This document shows positions 5,376-13,453 of a DNA stretch of 32,967 bases, in pieces. Source of the DNA: a virus; IMG/VR virus record IMGVR_UViG_3300026097_000063, positions 1-32,967 of that record. One strand, 5' to 3'. The number at the start of each line of letters is the position of its first letter. Positions within the stretch are counted from its first letter, which is position 1. Below the pieces are notes generated by a model, which saw only the letters and a list, made by a program, of their open reading frames with translations, ran no database searches and was not told the DNA's origin. A program made the translations under genes and the position numbers.

Positions 5376-5759
5376 ATGGACTTCGTAAAAGACGCGATTG
5401 ACGCAAACCTTGATAACTTGGTTGACCCCAAGAACCGCTGCGTAGAAGCTACAGACGCAGCCTCAAACGAATTAGTTATTGCTGCGACTGAGGAAAGCCC
5501 TGACGAGCTGCAAGAGCTGATGTTTCATGAAAGCTCAAACTCTGTATACGCTCAGTTCCATGTTGATATGGCTAAAGCATTTGTTGGCAAGATGAGCCAC
5601 GATGACTTCTTCATCAAGTATGAGCCTTATTTTGACATAGCCAAACGCTTCATAATGGAAGACTTAGATTCTAAAATCTGGAACAGGTACTGCGACTTGC
5701 ATGATGTGCCTGTGTTGGATATGTACGATTACAACGGTGTCCGTAGGGAGGACTTCTAA
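5376..5759 (+). CDS. Hypothetical acidic protein, 127 residues
   Basis: Translation probably begins at 5376 (MDFVKDAIDANLDNLVDPKN), which has a GGAGAG ribosome-binding site in the end of the gene before it. An upstream ATG in the same frame at 5238 would overlap the membrane-protein gene for 137 bases. The protein is strongly acidic and helical, with many Asp and Phe residues in its second half (MSHDDFFIKYEPYFDIAKRF). No family is recognised. Its stop overlaps the next start (TAATG). Confidence 0.65.
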   Translation: MDFVKDAIDANLDNLVDPKNRCVEATDAASNELVIAATEESPDELQELMFHESSNSVYAQFHVDMAKAFVGKMSHDDFFIKYEPYFDIAKRFIMEDLDSKIWNRYCDLHDVPVLDMYDYNGVRREDF

Positions 5760-5986
5760 TGTGGAGCTTAGCTCGTAATGGTCAGCGGTTTGGTTACTGC
5801 GCCATAGATAAGGCTGGTATTGAGAAGTACCGCGAATGGTACATAGATGACCACGTTGTTGCTGAGGCTGCGCAGGTTCAGTTAAGGCTGTGGGACTCTG
5901 CTAAGAAAACCATCTTACAAAGCGAGGCAGAGCAGATTGCCCGTGACACCTTAGAAGAGCAAATCACAATCGTGGAGGTCAAATGA
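5759..5986 (+). CDS. Hypothetical protein, 75 residues
   Basis: The gene is coupled to its neighbours by TAATG at its start and a four-base overlap at its end. The product begins MWSLARNGQRFGYCAIDKAG, then forms a helical acidic region (AAQVQLRLWDSAKK; AEQIARDTLEEQ). I recognise no domain and assign no function. Confidence 0.6.
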   Translation: MWSLARNGQRFGYCAIDKAGIEKYREWYIDDHVVAEAAQVQLRLWDSAKKTILQSEAEQIARDTLEEQITIVEVK

Positions 5987-6180
5987 AAAAGATCAGAAGC
6001 ATCAAGCGTTGTGAAACCTGCCCGACCTGGATTGGATCAAGGAAAGAAGTCATCTTGTGTGACGAATGCACAAGTCTTCAAGAAATGATGCAGTCTCTGT
6101 GGAAGACTCCAGAAATGCCCGAGCTGGCAGAGCTAGGTAGGTTAATTGATTCATTTCCCACAAAGGTTACCGAATCATGA
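5983..6180 (+). CDS. Small zinc-finger protein
   Basis: The 65-residue product has a clean four-cysteine zinc site, Cys10-x2-Cys13 and Cys26-x2-Cys29 (RCETC ... LCDEC), on a basic N-terminus, then a helical tail rich in Met and Glu. It overlaps both neighbours by four bases and directly precedes the methyltransferase gene. A nucleic-acid or protein-binding role is likely; a link to the methyltransferase is only suggested by position. Confidence 0.65.
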   Translation: MKKIRSIKRCETCPTWIGSRKEVILCDECTSLQEMMQSLWKTPEMPELAELGRLIDSFPTKVTES

Positions 6181-7184
6181 ATTATTACAATGAGTGGGAT
6201 AGTTTCGCAGCCGAATGGCTTAAACAATTAATCAAAGACGGCCTAATACCTAATGGTGAGGTCGATACAAGGAGCATTGCAGATGTCGAACCATCAGACC
6301 TTAAAGGATTTACTCAATGTCACTTCTTCGCAGGAATCGGAGGATGGAGTAGAGCATTACAACTCGCAGGATGGAGTCCAGACAGACCTGTTTGGACAGG
6401 AAGTCCTCCATGTCAATCCTTCTCAACAGCAGGGAAAGGGAAAGGAAAAGATGACGAGCGACACCTCTGGCCAGTGTTCTTTAATCTCATCCGAGAGTGC
6501 CAACCTCCAACGGTCTTTGGAGAGCAAGTTGCGGCAGCTATCAGATATGGATGGCTCGACGATCTACAAATTGACTTTGAAAAGGAAGGATACGCCTCAG
6601 CAGCGGTCGTATTACCAGCTGGCAGCGTCGGCGCGTACCACAAAAGGGACAGACTCTTCTTTACCGCCAAGCGCGTGGCCGACTCCAGCGCAGAGAGATT
6701 ACAAAGGCGGTCGGAAGCTAGACGAAAACGCTCAAAATTCGAGTGCGAAGACGGGAGTCAGATACGGTCTGTCGCTAGATCAGACGCCTCAACTAGTTCC
6801 GTGGCCGACTCCAACTCATCACAACTCCAAGGAAGGGGGATATCCGGGGGAGTTAACTCGCAACACTATTCCATTAGGCGCGATGAAGCATATGGTAGCG
6901 TGGGCAACGCCGAACACGATGGATTATATGACTCAGAGGTCGGACGAAGCATTGGCTCGGGCAAAGACAAAGGGAGGTTGCTCAAACCTCAAAGATCAAA
7001 TACCGACATTTGGGCTGAACCCAGAATCATCTACTGCCGAGACGGAAAGTACCGCCCCATCCCAACTGAACCCGCGCTTTTCCCTCTGGCTAATGGGGTA
7101 TCCAATCGAGTGGGCATACTGCGCGGAGCGGGTAACGCCATTGTCCCGCAAGCGGCAGCGGAAATCATAAAGGCGGTGATGTAG
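6177..7184 (+). CDS. C5 cytosine DNA methyltransferase
   Basis: This 335-residue enzyme transfers a methyl group from S-adenosylmethionine to carbon 5 of cytosine. Motif I (FAGIGG, 51-56) binds the cofactor. Motif IV (GSPPCQSFS, with Cys79) holds the catalytic cysteine, motif VI appears as FGEQV (114-118; the family usually has ENV), motif VIII is HKRDRLFF (155-162), and motif X is GNAIVPQ (319-325). The part between about 165 and 300, where target recognition lies, is rich in Ser, Arg, Gly and Asp and of low complexity. That same DNA encodes a second protein in the +1 frame. It probably protects phage DNA from host restriction. No partner restriction enzyme is visible. Confidence 0.9.
   Translation: MNYYNEWDSFAAEWLKQLIKDGLIPNGEVDTRSIADVEPSDLKGFTQCHFFAGIGGWSRALQLAGWSPDRPVWTGSPPCQSFSTAGKGKGKDDERHLWPVFFNLIRECQPPTVFGEQVAAAIRYGWLDDLQIDFEKEGYASAAVVLPAGSVGAYHKRDRLFFTAKRVADSSAERLQRRSEARRKRSKFECEDGSQIRSVARSDASTSSVADSNSSQLQGRGISGGVNSQHYSIRRDEAYGSVGNAEHDGLYDSEVGRSIGSGKDKGRLLKPQRSNTDIWAEPRIIYCRDGKYRPIPTEPALFPLANGVSNRVGILRGAGNAIVPQAAAEIIKAVM
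6269..6274 (+). promoter_or_regulatory. Ribosome-binding site inside the methyltransferase gene
   Basis: AAGGAG is followed by eight bases and then ATG at 6283, an ideal spacing, in the +1 frame of the methyltransferase. It supports independent translation of the nested gene and identifies 6283 rather than the upstream in-frame ATG at 6253 as its start. Confidence 0.6.
6283..7170 (+). CDS. WPTP-motif protein encoded inside the methyltransferase gene
   Basis: A 295-residue frame lies entirely within the methyltransferase gene in the +1 frame, with its own ribosome-binding site. It contains LESKLRQLSDMDGSTIYKLT, a SARTTKG segment, WPTP at about 132-135 and 174-177, WATP at 207-210, and LNPRFSLWLMGYPIEW near 262-277. 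I recall this order of motifs from proteins encoded with C5 methyltransferases in other phages and prophages, which suggests a genuine conserved family, not a chance frame. A random shadow frame would not be expected to stay open for nearly 900 bases and carry repeated WPTP and a WLMGYP ending. Function unknown; it may act with the methyltransferase. Confidence 0.65.
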   Translation: MSNHQTLKDLLNVTSSQESEDGVEHYNSQDGVQTDLFGQEVLHVNPSQQQGKGKEKMTSDTSGQCSLISSESANLQRSLESKLRQLSDMDGSTIYKLTLKRKDTPQQRSYYQLAASARTTKGTDSSLPPSAWPTPAQRDYKGGRKLDENAQNSSAKTGVRYGLSLDQTPQLVPWPTPTHHNSKEGGYPGELTRNTIPLGAMKHMVAWATPNTMDYMTQRSDEALARAKTKGGCSNLKDQIPTFGLNPESSTAETESTAPSQLNPRFSLWLMGYPIEWAYCAERVTPLSRKRQRKS

Positions 7185-8665
7185 TGGTTAGTTTACGACC
7201 ACACCAAGAGGTTGCGGTAGAAGCTCTGAGGAAGTCTTTACGCAAGGGTAAGATGCGACCTTTGTTGGCAGCGCCATGTAGCATGGGTAAGACGATGATT
7301 GCAGCCCATATCATGATGAACGCAGCAGAAAAGGGCATTAGGTCTATTTTCTTCTGCGACAGGGTTAAATTGGTTAGTCAGACAGTAGATACCTTTGATC
7401 GGTTAGGAGCTGACTACTCAGTGCTTCAGGCCGATGACCCAAGGTATGACCCCAATAAACTTATCCAGATAGCCTCTATCCAGACTGCTGTGAGGCGCAA
7501 GCATCTAGCCTTTAATCTAGCCATAGTGGATGAATGCCACACCATGTATAAGGGTCTAGTGGATGGGTTCATGGACAGGTACGATGCAGTGCCGTTCATA
7601 GGACTTAGCGCCACGCCATTTAGCAAGTCGCTGGGTTTGCATTGGGACGATCTTATAGTCACCACCACCACCAGACAGCTACTAGACCAAGGCTGGCTGT
7701 GTCCCACAGATTATTACGTTGGCAAGTCCATAGACCTGAAAGGTATCAAAACCAAGTCCTTATCCACTGGTGGCTCAGACTATGACCCAGAGGCTCTGGG
7801 TAAAGCGATGATGGATGACACGTTTAATGGGGATATTGTGGAGAATTACCGCAAGCACTCTAATGACCTCCAAAGGAAGGCCATAGCCTTTAGCCCATCG
7901 GTCGCACACTCCAAGTCAATGGTGGAAAGGTTCAACTCTGCTGGCATCCCTGCATTGCACATAGATGGTTACATGAGTGATGAAGAACGGAAATACATCT
8001 ATGACGACCACAGGGCTGGACGATGCAAGGTCTTGTGTTGCAGCCGTCTCTTGGGGGTGGGGTATGACGACCCTTCCGTAGAGATACTCATAGACTGCTT
8101 CCCTACTAAATCTCCTATAGCTTTTGTCCAGAGGGCAGGCAGAATCTGGCGTATCGCAGAAGGAAAAGAGAAGGCCACCTATCTCGACCATGCTGGAAAC
8201 TTAAAAACTCACGGCTTTCCAGAGGACATAGTTCCTAAGTCTTTGGATAGGGGTGAGCAGCGGTTTAAGGAGAATAATCAGGTTCAGAAGGATGAACGTG
8301 AGAAAATCACCAGAGACTGCCCTGTGTGTTCAGCAGCCTTCCAAGGTCGCAAATGTGCCTGTGGGTATGTCATTCCATCCAGCGACCCAGTGTTCAAGGA
8401 TGACGGCTCAATGCTAAAGAAGGTTAGTAAGGACTTTAAGGTTGAGGATAAGTCCGAATGGATGGGTCAGTTTATGCAGTATGCCAAGGACAAGGGCTAC
8501 GCTGAAGGCTGGGCTAGTCATAAGTATAAAGAGAAGTTTGGTGTATGGCCCAAGGGAGTCGATAGAACTCCAAGGCCAGTTAAAAACGAAGTGAGGAACT
8601 TTATAACTCACATAAACATCAGAAGGAGAATGAGCAATGCTAAACCTCGAACGTATTCTTGGTAG
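7184..8665 (+). CDS. Superfamily 2 DNA helicase
   Basis: A 493-residue DEAD/DEAH-type helicase starting at GTG, one base overlapping the methyltransferase stop (TAGTG). Motif Ia/Q-like RPHQEVAVEAL opens the protein. Walker A is APCSMGKT (30-37), with Cys, Ser and Met where most relatives have Thr, Gly and Ser/Ala. The DECH box is at 116-119, LSATPF at 141-146, and the C-terminal lobe carries QRAGRIWR (316-323), which contacts ATP and nucleic acid. After the motor comes a probable zinc knuckle (CPVC at 379-382, CAC at 391-393) and a basic tail. It probably unwinds DNA during phage replication, together with the primase zinc-finger protein encoded next. Confidence 0.9.
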   Translation: MVSLRPHQEVAVEALRKSLRKGKMRPLLAAPCSMGKTMIAAHIMMNAAEKGIRSIFFCDRVKLVSQTVDTFDRLGADYSVLQADDPRYDPNKLIQIASIQTAVRRKHLAFNLAIVDECHTMYKGLVDGFMDRYDAVPFIGLSATPFSKSLGLHWDDLIVTTTTRQLLDQGWLCPTDYYVGKSIDLKGIKTKSLSTGGSDYDPEALGKAMMDDTFNGDIVENYRKHSNDLQRKAIAFSPSVAHSKSMVERFNSAGIPALHIDGYMSDEERKYIYDDHRAGRCKVLCCSRLLGVGYDDPSVEILIDCFPTKSPIAFVQRAGRIWRIAEGKEKATYLDHAGNLKTHGFPEDIVPKSLDRGEQRFKENNQVQKDEREKITRDCPVCSAAFQGRKCACGYVIPSSDPVFKDDGSMLKKVSKDFKVEDKSEWMGQFMQYAKDKGYAEGWASHKYKEKFGVWPKGVDRTPRPVKNEVRNFITHINIRRRMSNAKPRTYSW

Positions 8666-9062
8666 TCTGGATAAGGTCAGGAAGTCAGGCAAGAACTACA
8701 TAGCCTGCTGTCCTGTACACGGGGACAACAACCCTTCAATGTCTATCAAGGAGGCAGATGATAAGATTCTGATGTACTGCCACGCCTGTGGAGCCAAAGG
8801 CCCAGAGATAGTCCAATCCCTTGGGATGAAGCCAGACGTACTGTTTGATAAGCCATTTAAGACCGAATACGACCGTCACTGGCTACTAAACAAGAAGGCT
8901 GATTGGGATGACACTATGCTCATGATGGCCCATGAAACACTTAAACAAGGCAAAACAATAAGTTATAATGACTACAAGGAAATTAAACAGTCATTAGCTC
9001 GGCGTGAGCAACGCAGGAAGTACAACCTGCCCATACTATTCAACATGGAAATAGCTCTATGA
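8637..9062 (+). CDS. Stand-alone CHC2 primase zinc-finger protein
   Basis: The 141-residue product has the CHC2 zinc site of DnaG-type primases: Cys25-x2-His28 (CPVHGDNNPS) and Cys48-x2-Cys51 (CHACGAKG), in the usual setting with SMSI between them. This domain recognises the priming sequence on single-stranded DNA. The catalytic TOPRIM domain is missing; the remaining 80 residues are charged and helical (EIKQSLARREQRRKYN). The phage must use another polymerising subunit, perhaps encoded outside the window, or the protein may work differently. It starts 29 bases inside the helicase gene after AAGGAGAAT, so the two are probably co-translated. Confidence 0.8.
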   Translation: MLNLERILGSLDKVRKSGKNYIACCPVHGDNNPSMSIKEADDKILMYCHACGAKGPEIVQSLGMKPDVLFDKPFKTEYDRHWLLNKKADWDDTMLMMAHETLKQGKTISYNDYKEIKQSLARREQRRKYNLPILFNMEIAL

Positions 9063-9232
9063 AAGATACAGAACCACTTCGTGCTATCATTGCGGAACAG
9101 ACGGCAGAGTTCTTAGCCAAGGGCGGCAAGATACAGCACATCCCTTACGGGGCTTCTGCTGAACCCTCAGAGCCAAGGAGAGACTTTGCTTTGAGCCGTA
9201 ACAGAAACATGGGGAGTAAGAGTGGTGAGTAG
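9059..9232 (+). CDS. Small phage protein, 57 residues
   Basis: A short frame coupled to the primase gene by ATGA. The product begins MKDTEPLRAIIAEQTAEFLA, then GGKIQHIPYGASAEPSEP and a basic end. The F-L-A-K-G-G-x-I-x-x-I-P-x-G core resembles small proteins I have seen in many phage replication and early regions, with unknown function. It fills the gap to the terminase genes and overlaps the small terminase start by 11 bases. Confidence 0.65.
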   Translation: MKDTEPLRAIIAEQTAEFLAKGGKIQHIPYGASAEPSEPRRDFALSRNRNMGSKSGE

Positions 9233-9596
9233 CAACCCTCCACACAGGCCGCCAAGGGTCTTTACAGAGCAAGAAATCAAAGAATGTTTTGAGCTTGCCC
9301 CTTCACTTACGAAGCAACAGCTTGCAGATTATTTCGGCTGTGCTTTCAATACGTTACAGAAGGCGATGACAAGACAGCCAGAACTTGCTGAAGCCTACAG
9401 GAAGGGTAAGGCTTTGGCTATTGCTCAGATGGCTGGTTCCTTGCAAACAAAAGGCATGGAAGGCGATGTGAATGCAGCTAAGTTCTGGCTATCCCATCAG
9501 GCAGGATGGACAGAGACTAAGCGTACAGAGCTTACTGGTAGGGACGGCGACCCCATTGAGATAGATAACCACTGGACGATTGAGGTGGTGGAATGA
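9222..9596 (+). CDS. terS: Terminase small subunit, putative
   Basis: The 124-residue protein has a helix-turn-helix near the N-terminus (LTKQQLADYFGCAFNTLQKA) and a second half typical of small terminases: NAAKFWLSHQAGWTETKRTE followed by TGRDGDPIEI. Small terminase recognises the packaging site on concatemeric DNA and regulates the large subunit. GTG at 9222 or 9225 serves as start, after GGGGAG; the two differ by one residue. Its position two small genes before the large terminase fits. Confidence 0.75.
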   Translation: MVSSNPPHRPPRVFTEQEIKECFELAPSLTKQQLADYFGCAFNTLQKAMTRQPELAEAYRKGKALAIAQMAGSLQTKGMEGDVNAAKFWLSHQAGWTETKRTELTGRDGDPIEIDNHWTIEVVE

Positions 9597-9802
9597 GTAC
9601 AGGCGCTTGGGAAGGTGGCAAAGGCTCAAGGCCCAGACCGTACAAGGTTCAGAAGTATTCAGACAACTACGAAAGGATATTTGGCAATGCCGCTAGAAAA
9701 GGGAAAGAGCAAGGAAGTAATCAGTCGGAACATAATGCGGGAGATAGCAGCGGGTCGTCCGAAAGATCAAGCCGCAGCGATAGCCTACAGCAAGGCAGGT
9801 AA
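9593..9802 (+). CDS. Small [12 protein letters not shown]-type phage protein
   Basis: The first 32 residues ([20 protein letters not shown] then [11 protein letters not shown]) match a short protein family I associate with many phages, usually ending soon after the IFG motif. Here the frame runs on for about 37 more residues of low-complexity Ser, Gln, Asn and Arg, over DNA that also encodes the next gene in another frame. That tail is probably a consequence of a lost stop codon, not a functional part. Its start overlaps the terminase stop (ATGA). Confidence 0.65.
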   Translation: MSTGAWEGGKGSRPRPYKVQKYSDNYERIFGNAARKGKEQGSNQSEHNAGDSSGSSERSSRSDSLQQGR

Positions 9803-9818
9803 GAGCAAGAAGAAATAA
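9687..9818 (+). CDS. Small MPLEKGKSK-type phage protein
   Basis: The 43-residue product starts [20 protein letters not shown] and ends [19 protein letters not shown]. This is a very common small phage protein, basic and helical, of unknown function; relatives typically share the I-S-x-N-I and K-Q-A[10 protein letters not shown] pattern. The upstream in-frame ATG at 9615 would add unrelated sequence, so 9687 is preferred; AAGGA lies about ten bases before it. It overlaps the large terminase start by one base (TAATG). Confidence 0.75.
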   Translation: MPLEKGKSKEVISRNIMREIAAGRPKDQAAAIAYSKAGKSKKK

Positions 9819-11230
9819 TGCCTAAGATGCAAATCCCCAAGAAGCTCAGGCGGTTCATAGACACGCCTAAACGCTTCAAGATTGCTATAGGTGGGCGAGG
9901 CTCAGGCAAGTCAATGAGCTTTGCTGATATGTGCCTTATGGACGCACAGACCAAGGGGATTAAGACTGCCTGCTTCCGTGAGTTCCAGAACAGCATAGAC
10001 GACTCAGTTCATGCCCTGCTGAAGTCAGAGATAGAACGCCTCAACCTTCAAGGCTTTGAGGTGCAGAACAACCAGATACTCCTCAACCAAGACCCAGTGT
10101 TTAAGTTCCGTGGCCTAGCTAGAAACCCAGAGGGCGTGAAGTCCATGCACGGCTTTCGACGGTTCTGGGTAGAGGAAGCGCAGACCATCTCTTTCAACTC
10201 TCTCAAGGCTCTAACGCCTACATTGCGTGAGGAAGGCTCAGAGATATGGTTCAGTGCCAACCCAAGGTCTAGCGTGGATGCGTTCAGCCAGCGGTTTATC
10301 AAGCCGTATGAGAAGCAGCTTAGAAGGGATGGATACTACGAAGACGACCTACACCTGATCGTGATGATTAACATCACAGACAATCCTCTAGTCCCTGATG
10401 TCTTGAAGCAGGAGATGGAAAGCGACAGAGAGAGGATGTCACCTGCCCTCTTCCAACACGTTTGGGAAGGCGAATACTACGACTCAGTGGAAGATAACAT
10501 CATACCTACTGAGTGGTTTGACGCTGCGATAGACGCACACAAGAAGCTCGGGTTTGAGCCTACAGGCGCGTTGATAGCCTCACACGACCCATCAGATGAG
10601 GGCGGTGACAGTAAGGGCTTTGCGCTGCGCAAGGGTTCGGTGGTCTTGGATGTGTGTGAAAAGGTAACAGGTGACAGCAATGAAGGCATGGACTGGGCGC
10701 TGAAGTTATCCCGTGATGCTCAGGCTGATTGGTTTGTGTGGGACTGTGACGGGCTAGGTATCTCTCTCAAGCGTCAGGTAGACCAAGAGCTAGAGTCTAC
10801 CAAGATGCAGAAGCACCAGTTCCGTGGCTCTGAGACTCCTGATGACCCTGCTGTGCCGTACAGTGGGGCAGACTCCAAGACCAACAAGGACACGTTCTTT
10901 AACAAACGGGCGCAGTATTGGTGGAAGCTCAGGGATAGGTTTGAGGCTACCTACAGGGCTGTGTCAAAGGGCGACTACATCAACCCTGACGAGCTTATCT
11001 CTCTGAGCAGTGAAATACCCACGCTAGACCAGTTAAGAAGCGAAGTGTGCAGAATCCCGCAAAAACGCTCAAATAATGGTAAAATCCAGATAATGTCAAA
11101 AATAGACATGGCTAAGAAGCCGTATGAGCTACCGTCACCGAACATGGGAGACGCGCTCATGATGTCTATGTTTTCACCAAAGGCAGTCCAGAAAGCGGCT
11201 GTCAAAATCAATTTCTCTGGCTGGGGCTAG
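9818..11230 (+). CDS. terL: Terminase large subunit
   Basis: At 470 residues this is the motor and nuclease that packages phage DNA into the procapsid. Walker A is GGRGSGKS at 25-32, the Walker B region is RFWVEEAQ at 115-122 with the catalytic Glu, and a coupling motif follows around the WFSANPRS segment. The C-terminal nuclease has acidic residues in SHDPSDEGGDS, in VWDCDGLGI and in NMGDALMMS, the usual three clusters. Both enzymatic halves appear complete. It lies directly before the portal gene, as is standard. Confidence 0.93.
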   Translation: MPKMQIPKKLRRFIDTPKRFKIAIGGRGSGKSMSFADMCLMDAQTKGIKTACFREFQNSIDDSVHALLKSEIERLNLQGFEVQNNQILLNQDPVFKFRGLARNPEGVKSMHGFRRFWVEEAQTISFNSLKALTPTLREEGSEIWFSANPRSSVDAFSQRFIKPYEKQLRRDGYYEDDLHLIVMINITDNPLVPDVLKQEMESDRERMSPALFQHVWEGEYYDSVEDNIIPTEWFDAAIDAHKKLGFEPTGALIASHDPSDEGGDSKGFALRKGSVVLDVCEKVTGDSNEGMDWALKLSRDAQADWFVWDCDGLGISLKRQVDQELESTKMQKHQFRGSETPDDPAVPYSGADSKTNKDTFFNKRAQYWWKLRDRFEATYRAVSKGDYINPDELISLSSEIPTLDQLRSEVCRIPQKRSNNGKIQIMSKIDMAKKPYELPSPNMGDALMMSMFSPKAVQKAAVKINFSGWG

Positions 11231-11233
11231 GTT

Positions 11234-13453
11234 ATGGCTGAGTACGAAAACGGAATGGAAGAGAAGGAAGAGTCTGGCGAATACACCGAGGCTGATCTTT
11301 CCTACAAGGATAAATACGACGACCACCAAAGCGTCATCAACCTTCTCTCCGCTTGCCAACAGGCAGACCATGATAACCGTGAGATGGCTCGTGAGGCGCA
11401 TCTGTTCCTTGATAAGCGGGACGGTCAGTGGGAGCCATACTGGTGGAACTCCAACCAGAACAAGCCTCGCTACACGTTTGATCAAGTAAACCCTATTGTC
11501 TCTCAGGTAGCCTCAGAGATTGAGCAGGCAGACTTTGACATCCGTGTTAGTCCTGCTGGTGGTAACGCCACAAAGGACATTGCTCATACCTATGACGGCA
11601 TTATCCGCAACATTGAGAATCTCTCTAACGCCAAGCAAATCTACGCACAGTCCTGCCGTGGCATGGTGACAGGTGGCTTTGATGCGTGGCGTGTGTGTTC
11701 CAAGTATGCAGATGACAACTCCTTCGATCAGGACATCATGATTGAGAAGGTTGCCAACCCGCTAGATCGGGTATGGTTTGACCCTGCGGCAGAGAAGCAA
11801 GACAAGTCTGACTCACGCTATGCGTTTGTCCTGCATCCCATGGCGATTGATGAGTATCAGAGCCGCTGGCCTGAAGGCTCAGAAGAGTCTGTGTCAGATG
11901 ACCGTGAAGGTGACGCATACTACGACAAGGCTGAAGTCATTGTGGTGGGTGAGTTCCTCTATGTGGAATCAGAAGACCGTGAGCTGGTCATGATGTCCAA
12001 TGGCCAGACCCATGAGGTCAATGACGACTTTGAGAAGATCAGAGACGAGCTTGAGATGATGGGTGTCACCGAGGTGCGCAGACGCAAGCGCAAGATGCAC
12101 AAGGTCTGCTCAAGGTACTTTGATGGGAAGGATTGGCTAGAGGATGACAAGGACACAGTGTTCAACCGCATCCCTGTTGTGCCTGTCTACGGTAACTACA
12201 AAGTATTTGAAAACAAGACAATCTACTGGGGTGTGGTAGAGAAGCTACTAGACCCTCAGCGTGTCTTGAACTACGCCATGAGCCGTGAGATTGAGGAAGG
12301 TGCGTTAGCTCCACGGGCTAAGTATTGGATGACTCCTACTCAGGCTGCGGGCCATGAAGACCAGTTAGCTACGCTGAATACCAACTCCGATCCAGTGCAG
12401 TTCTTTAACCCTGACCCAGAGTTTCCACAAGTCCCACAGCAGAACGGTGGCGCGCAGATCAATGCAGGTCTGAGGACTGTCGCTACTGCGATGCAGGGCA
12501 TGATGAACGCTGCCTCTGGGATGTTTGCCGCTAACATGGGCGACAACCCTAACGCACAGTCAGGCGTGGCAATCCGTCAGCTCCAGAACAAGGGCGACAA
12601 CGCTACCTACCAGTACACTCGTGCAATGGAGATAGCTATACAAGCCACTGGCAATCTCATCAAGGACGCTATCCCCAAGGTGTATGACACGGCTCGGACT
12701 ATCCGTGTGCTGCGTGAAGACGACACCTATGATATGGCTGACATCAACCAGACGGTGATTGATAACCAGACGGGTGAATTGGTTGCGGCGAATGACCTAT
12801 CTGTTGGTGTGTATGACGTTATCTGTCGGGCAGGGCCGAGCTTCCAGAACCGCCAGCAGGAGACACTAGAGGCTATAACCTCACTGGCTCAGGTTGACCC
12901 TTCGCTCATGCAGATAGCTGGCGACCTGTTGTTGCAGAACATCAACACTCCTGCGGCTAACCAGATCGGTGAAAGAAAGCGCGCACAGATGATGCAGCAA
13001 GGTCTAATCCCTCAGTCTCAGATGACTGAAGAGGAGCTGATGGCAGTTCAGCAGCAGATGGGTCAGGAGCAACAGCCAGACCCTGCCATGGTTCTAGCTC
13101 AGGCAGAGCAACAGAAGGCACAGGCTGAGATGATTAGGGCGCAGATAGAGATGCAGAAGCTCCAGAACGAGCAGATCAAGCTACAACTGGAAGCCCAGAA
13201 GCTACAGAGCCAAACGGTAGGCGACCAAGCTGATAACCAGATAGATGCCTTCAACGCTGAAACTAAGCGCATGGAGACACAGATCAAGGCCCAGCAAGCT
13301 GGCGCGACTATAGACAAAACAGCCGCTCAGACAATGGGCGAAGAGTTAGACAACCAGAAGAAGATGTCTGACATGATGGAAGAGCAGATGATGAAGGCTC
13401 AAATCCCTATGATGTCTGAAGCGGAGTTAATTAACCTTGCCAACCGTCGCTGA
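11234..13453 (+). CDS. Portal protein, P22 gp1-like
   Basis: The 739-residue length is close to the 725 of P22 gp1. Recognisable portal parts include YTFDQVNPIVSQVASEIEQA in the N-terminal wing region, the CRGMVTGGFDAWRV segment, and the stem and crown part around LDPQRVLNYAMSREIEEGAL and GVAIRQLQNKGDNATYQY. The last 150 residues are Gln/Met/Glu-rich and predicted coiled coil, comparable with the barrel that P22 portal extends into the head. Twelve copies form the entry ring that holds terminase during packaging and the neck afterwards. It ends 17 bases inside the next gene. Confidence 0.92.
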   Translation: MAEYENGMEEKEESGEYTEADLSYKDKYDDHQSVINLLSACQQADHDNREMAREAHLFLDKRDGQWEPYWWNSNQNKPRYTFDQVNPIVSQVASEIEQADFDIRVSPAGGNATKDIAHTYDGIIRNIENLSNAKQIYAQSCRGMVTGGFDAWRVCSKYADDNSFDQDIMIEKVANPLDRVWFDPAAEKQDKSDSRYAFVLHPMAIDEYQSRWPEGSEESVSDDREGDAYYDKAEVIVVGEFLYVESEDRELVMMSNGQTHEVNDDFEKIRDELEMMGVTEVRRRKRKMHKVCSRYFDGKDWLEDDKDTVFNRIPVVPVYGNYKVFENKTIYWGVVEKLLDPQRVLNYAMSREIEEGALAPRAKYWMTPTQAAGHEDQLATLNTNSDPVQFFNPDPEFPQVPQQNGGAQINAGLRTVATAMQGMMNAASGMFAANMGDNPNAQSGVAIRQLQNKGDNATYQYTRAMEIAIQATGNLIKDAIPKVYDTARTIRVLREDDTYDMADINQTVIDNQTGELVAANDLSVGVYDVICRAGPSFQNRQQETLEAITSLAQVDPSLMQIAGDLLLQNINTPAANQIGERKRAQMMQQGLIPQSQMTEEELMAVQQQMGQEQQPDPAMVLAQAEQQKAQAEMIRAQIEMQKLQNEQIKLQLEAQKLQSQTVGDQADNQIDAFNAETKRMETQIKAQQAGATIDKTAAQTMGEELDNQKKMSDMMEEQMMKAQIPMMSEAELINLANRR

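Noticed and set aside
7426-7707. Minus-strand frames within the helicase gene and elsewhere in the late region
   Set aside because: They are shadows of well-supported plus-strand genes, without ribosome-binding sites or recognisable motifs.
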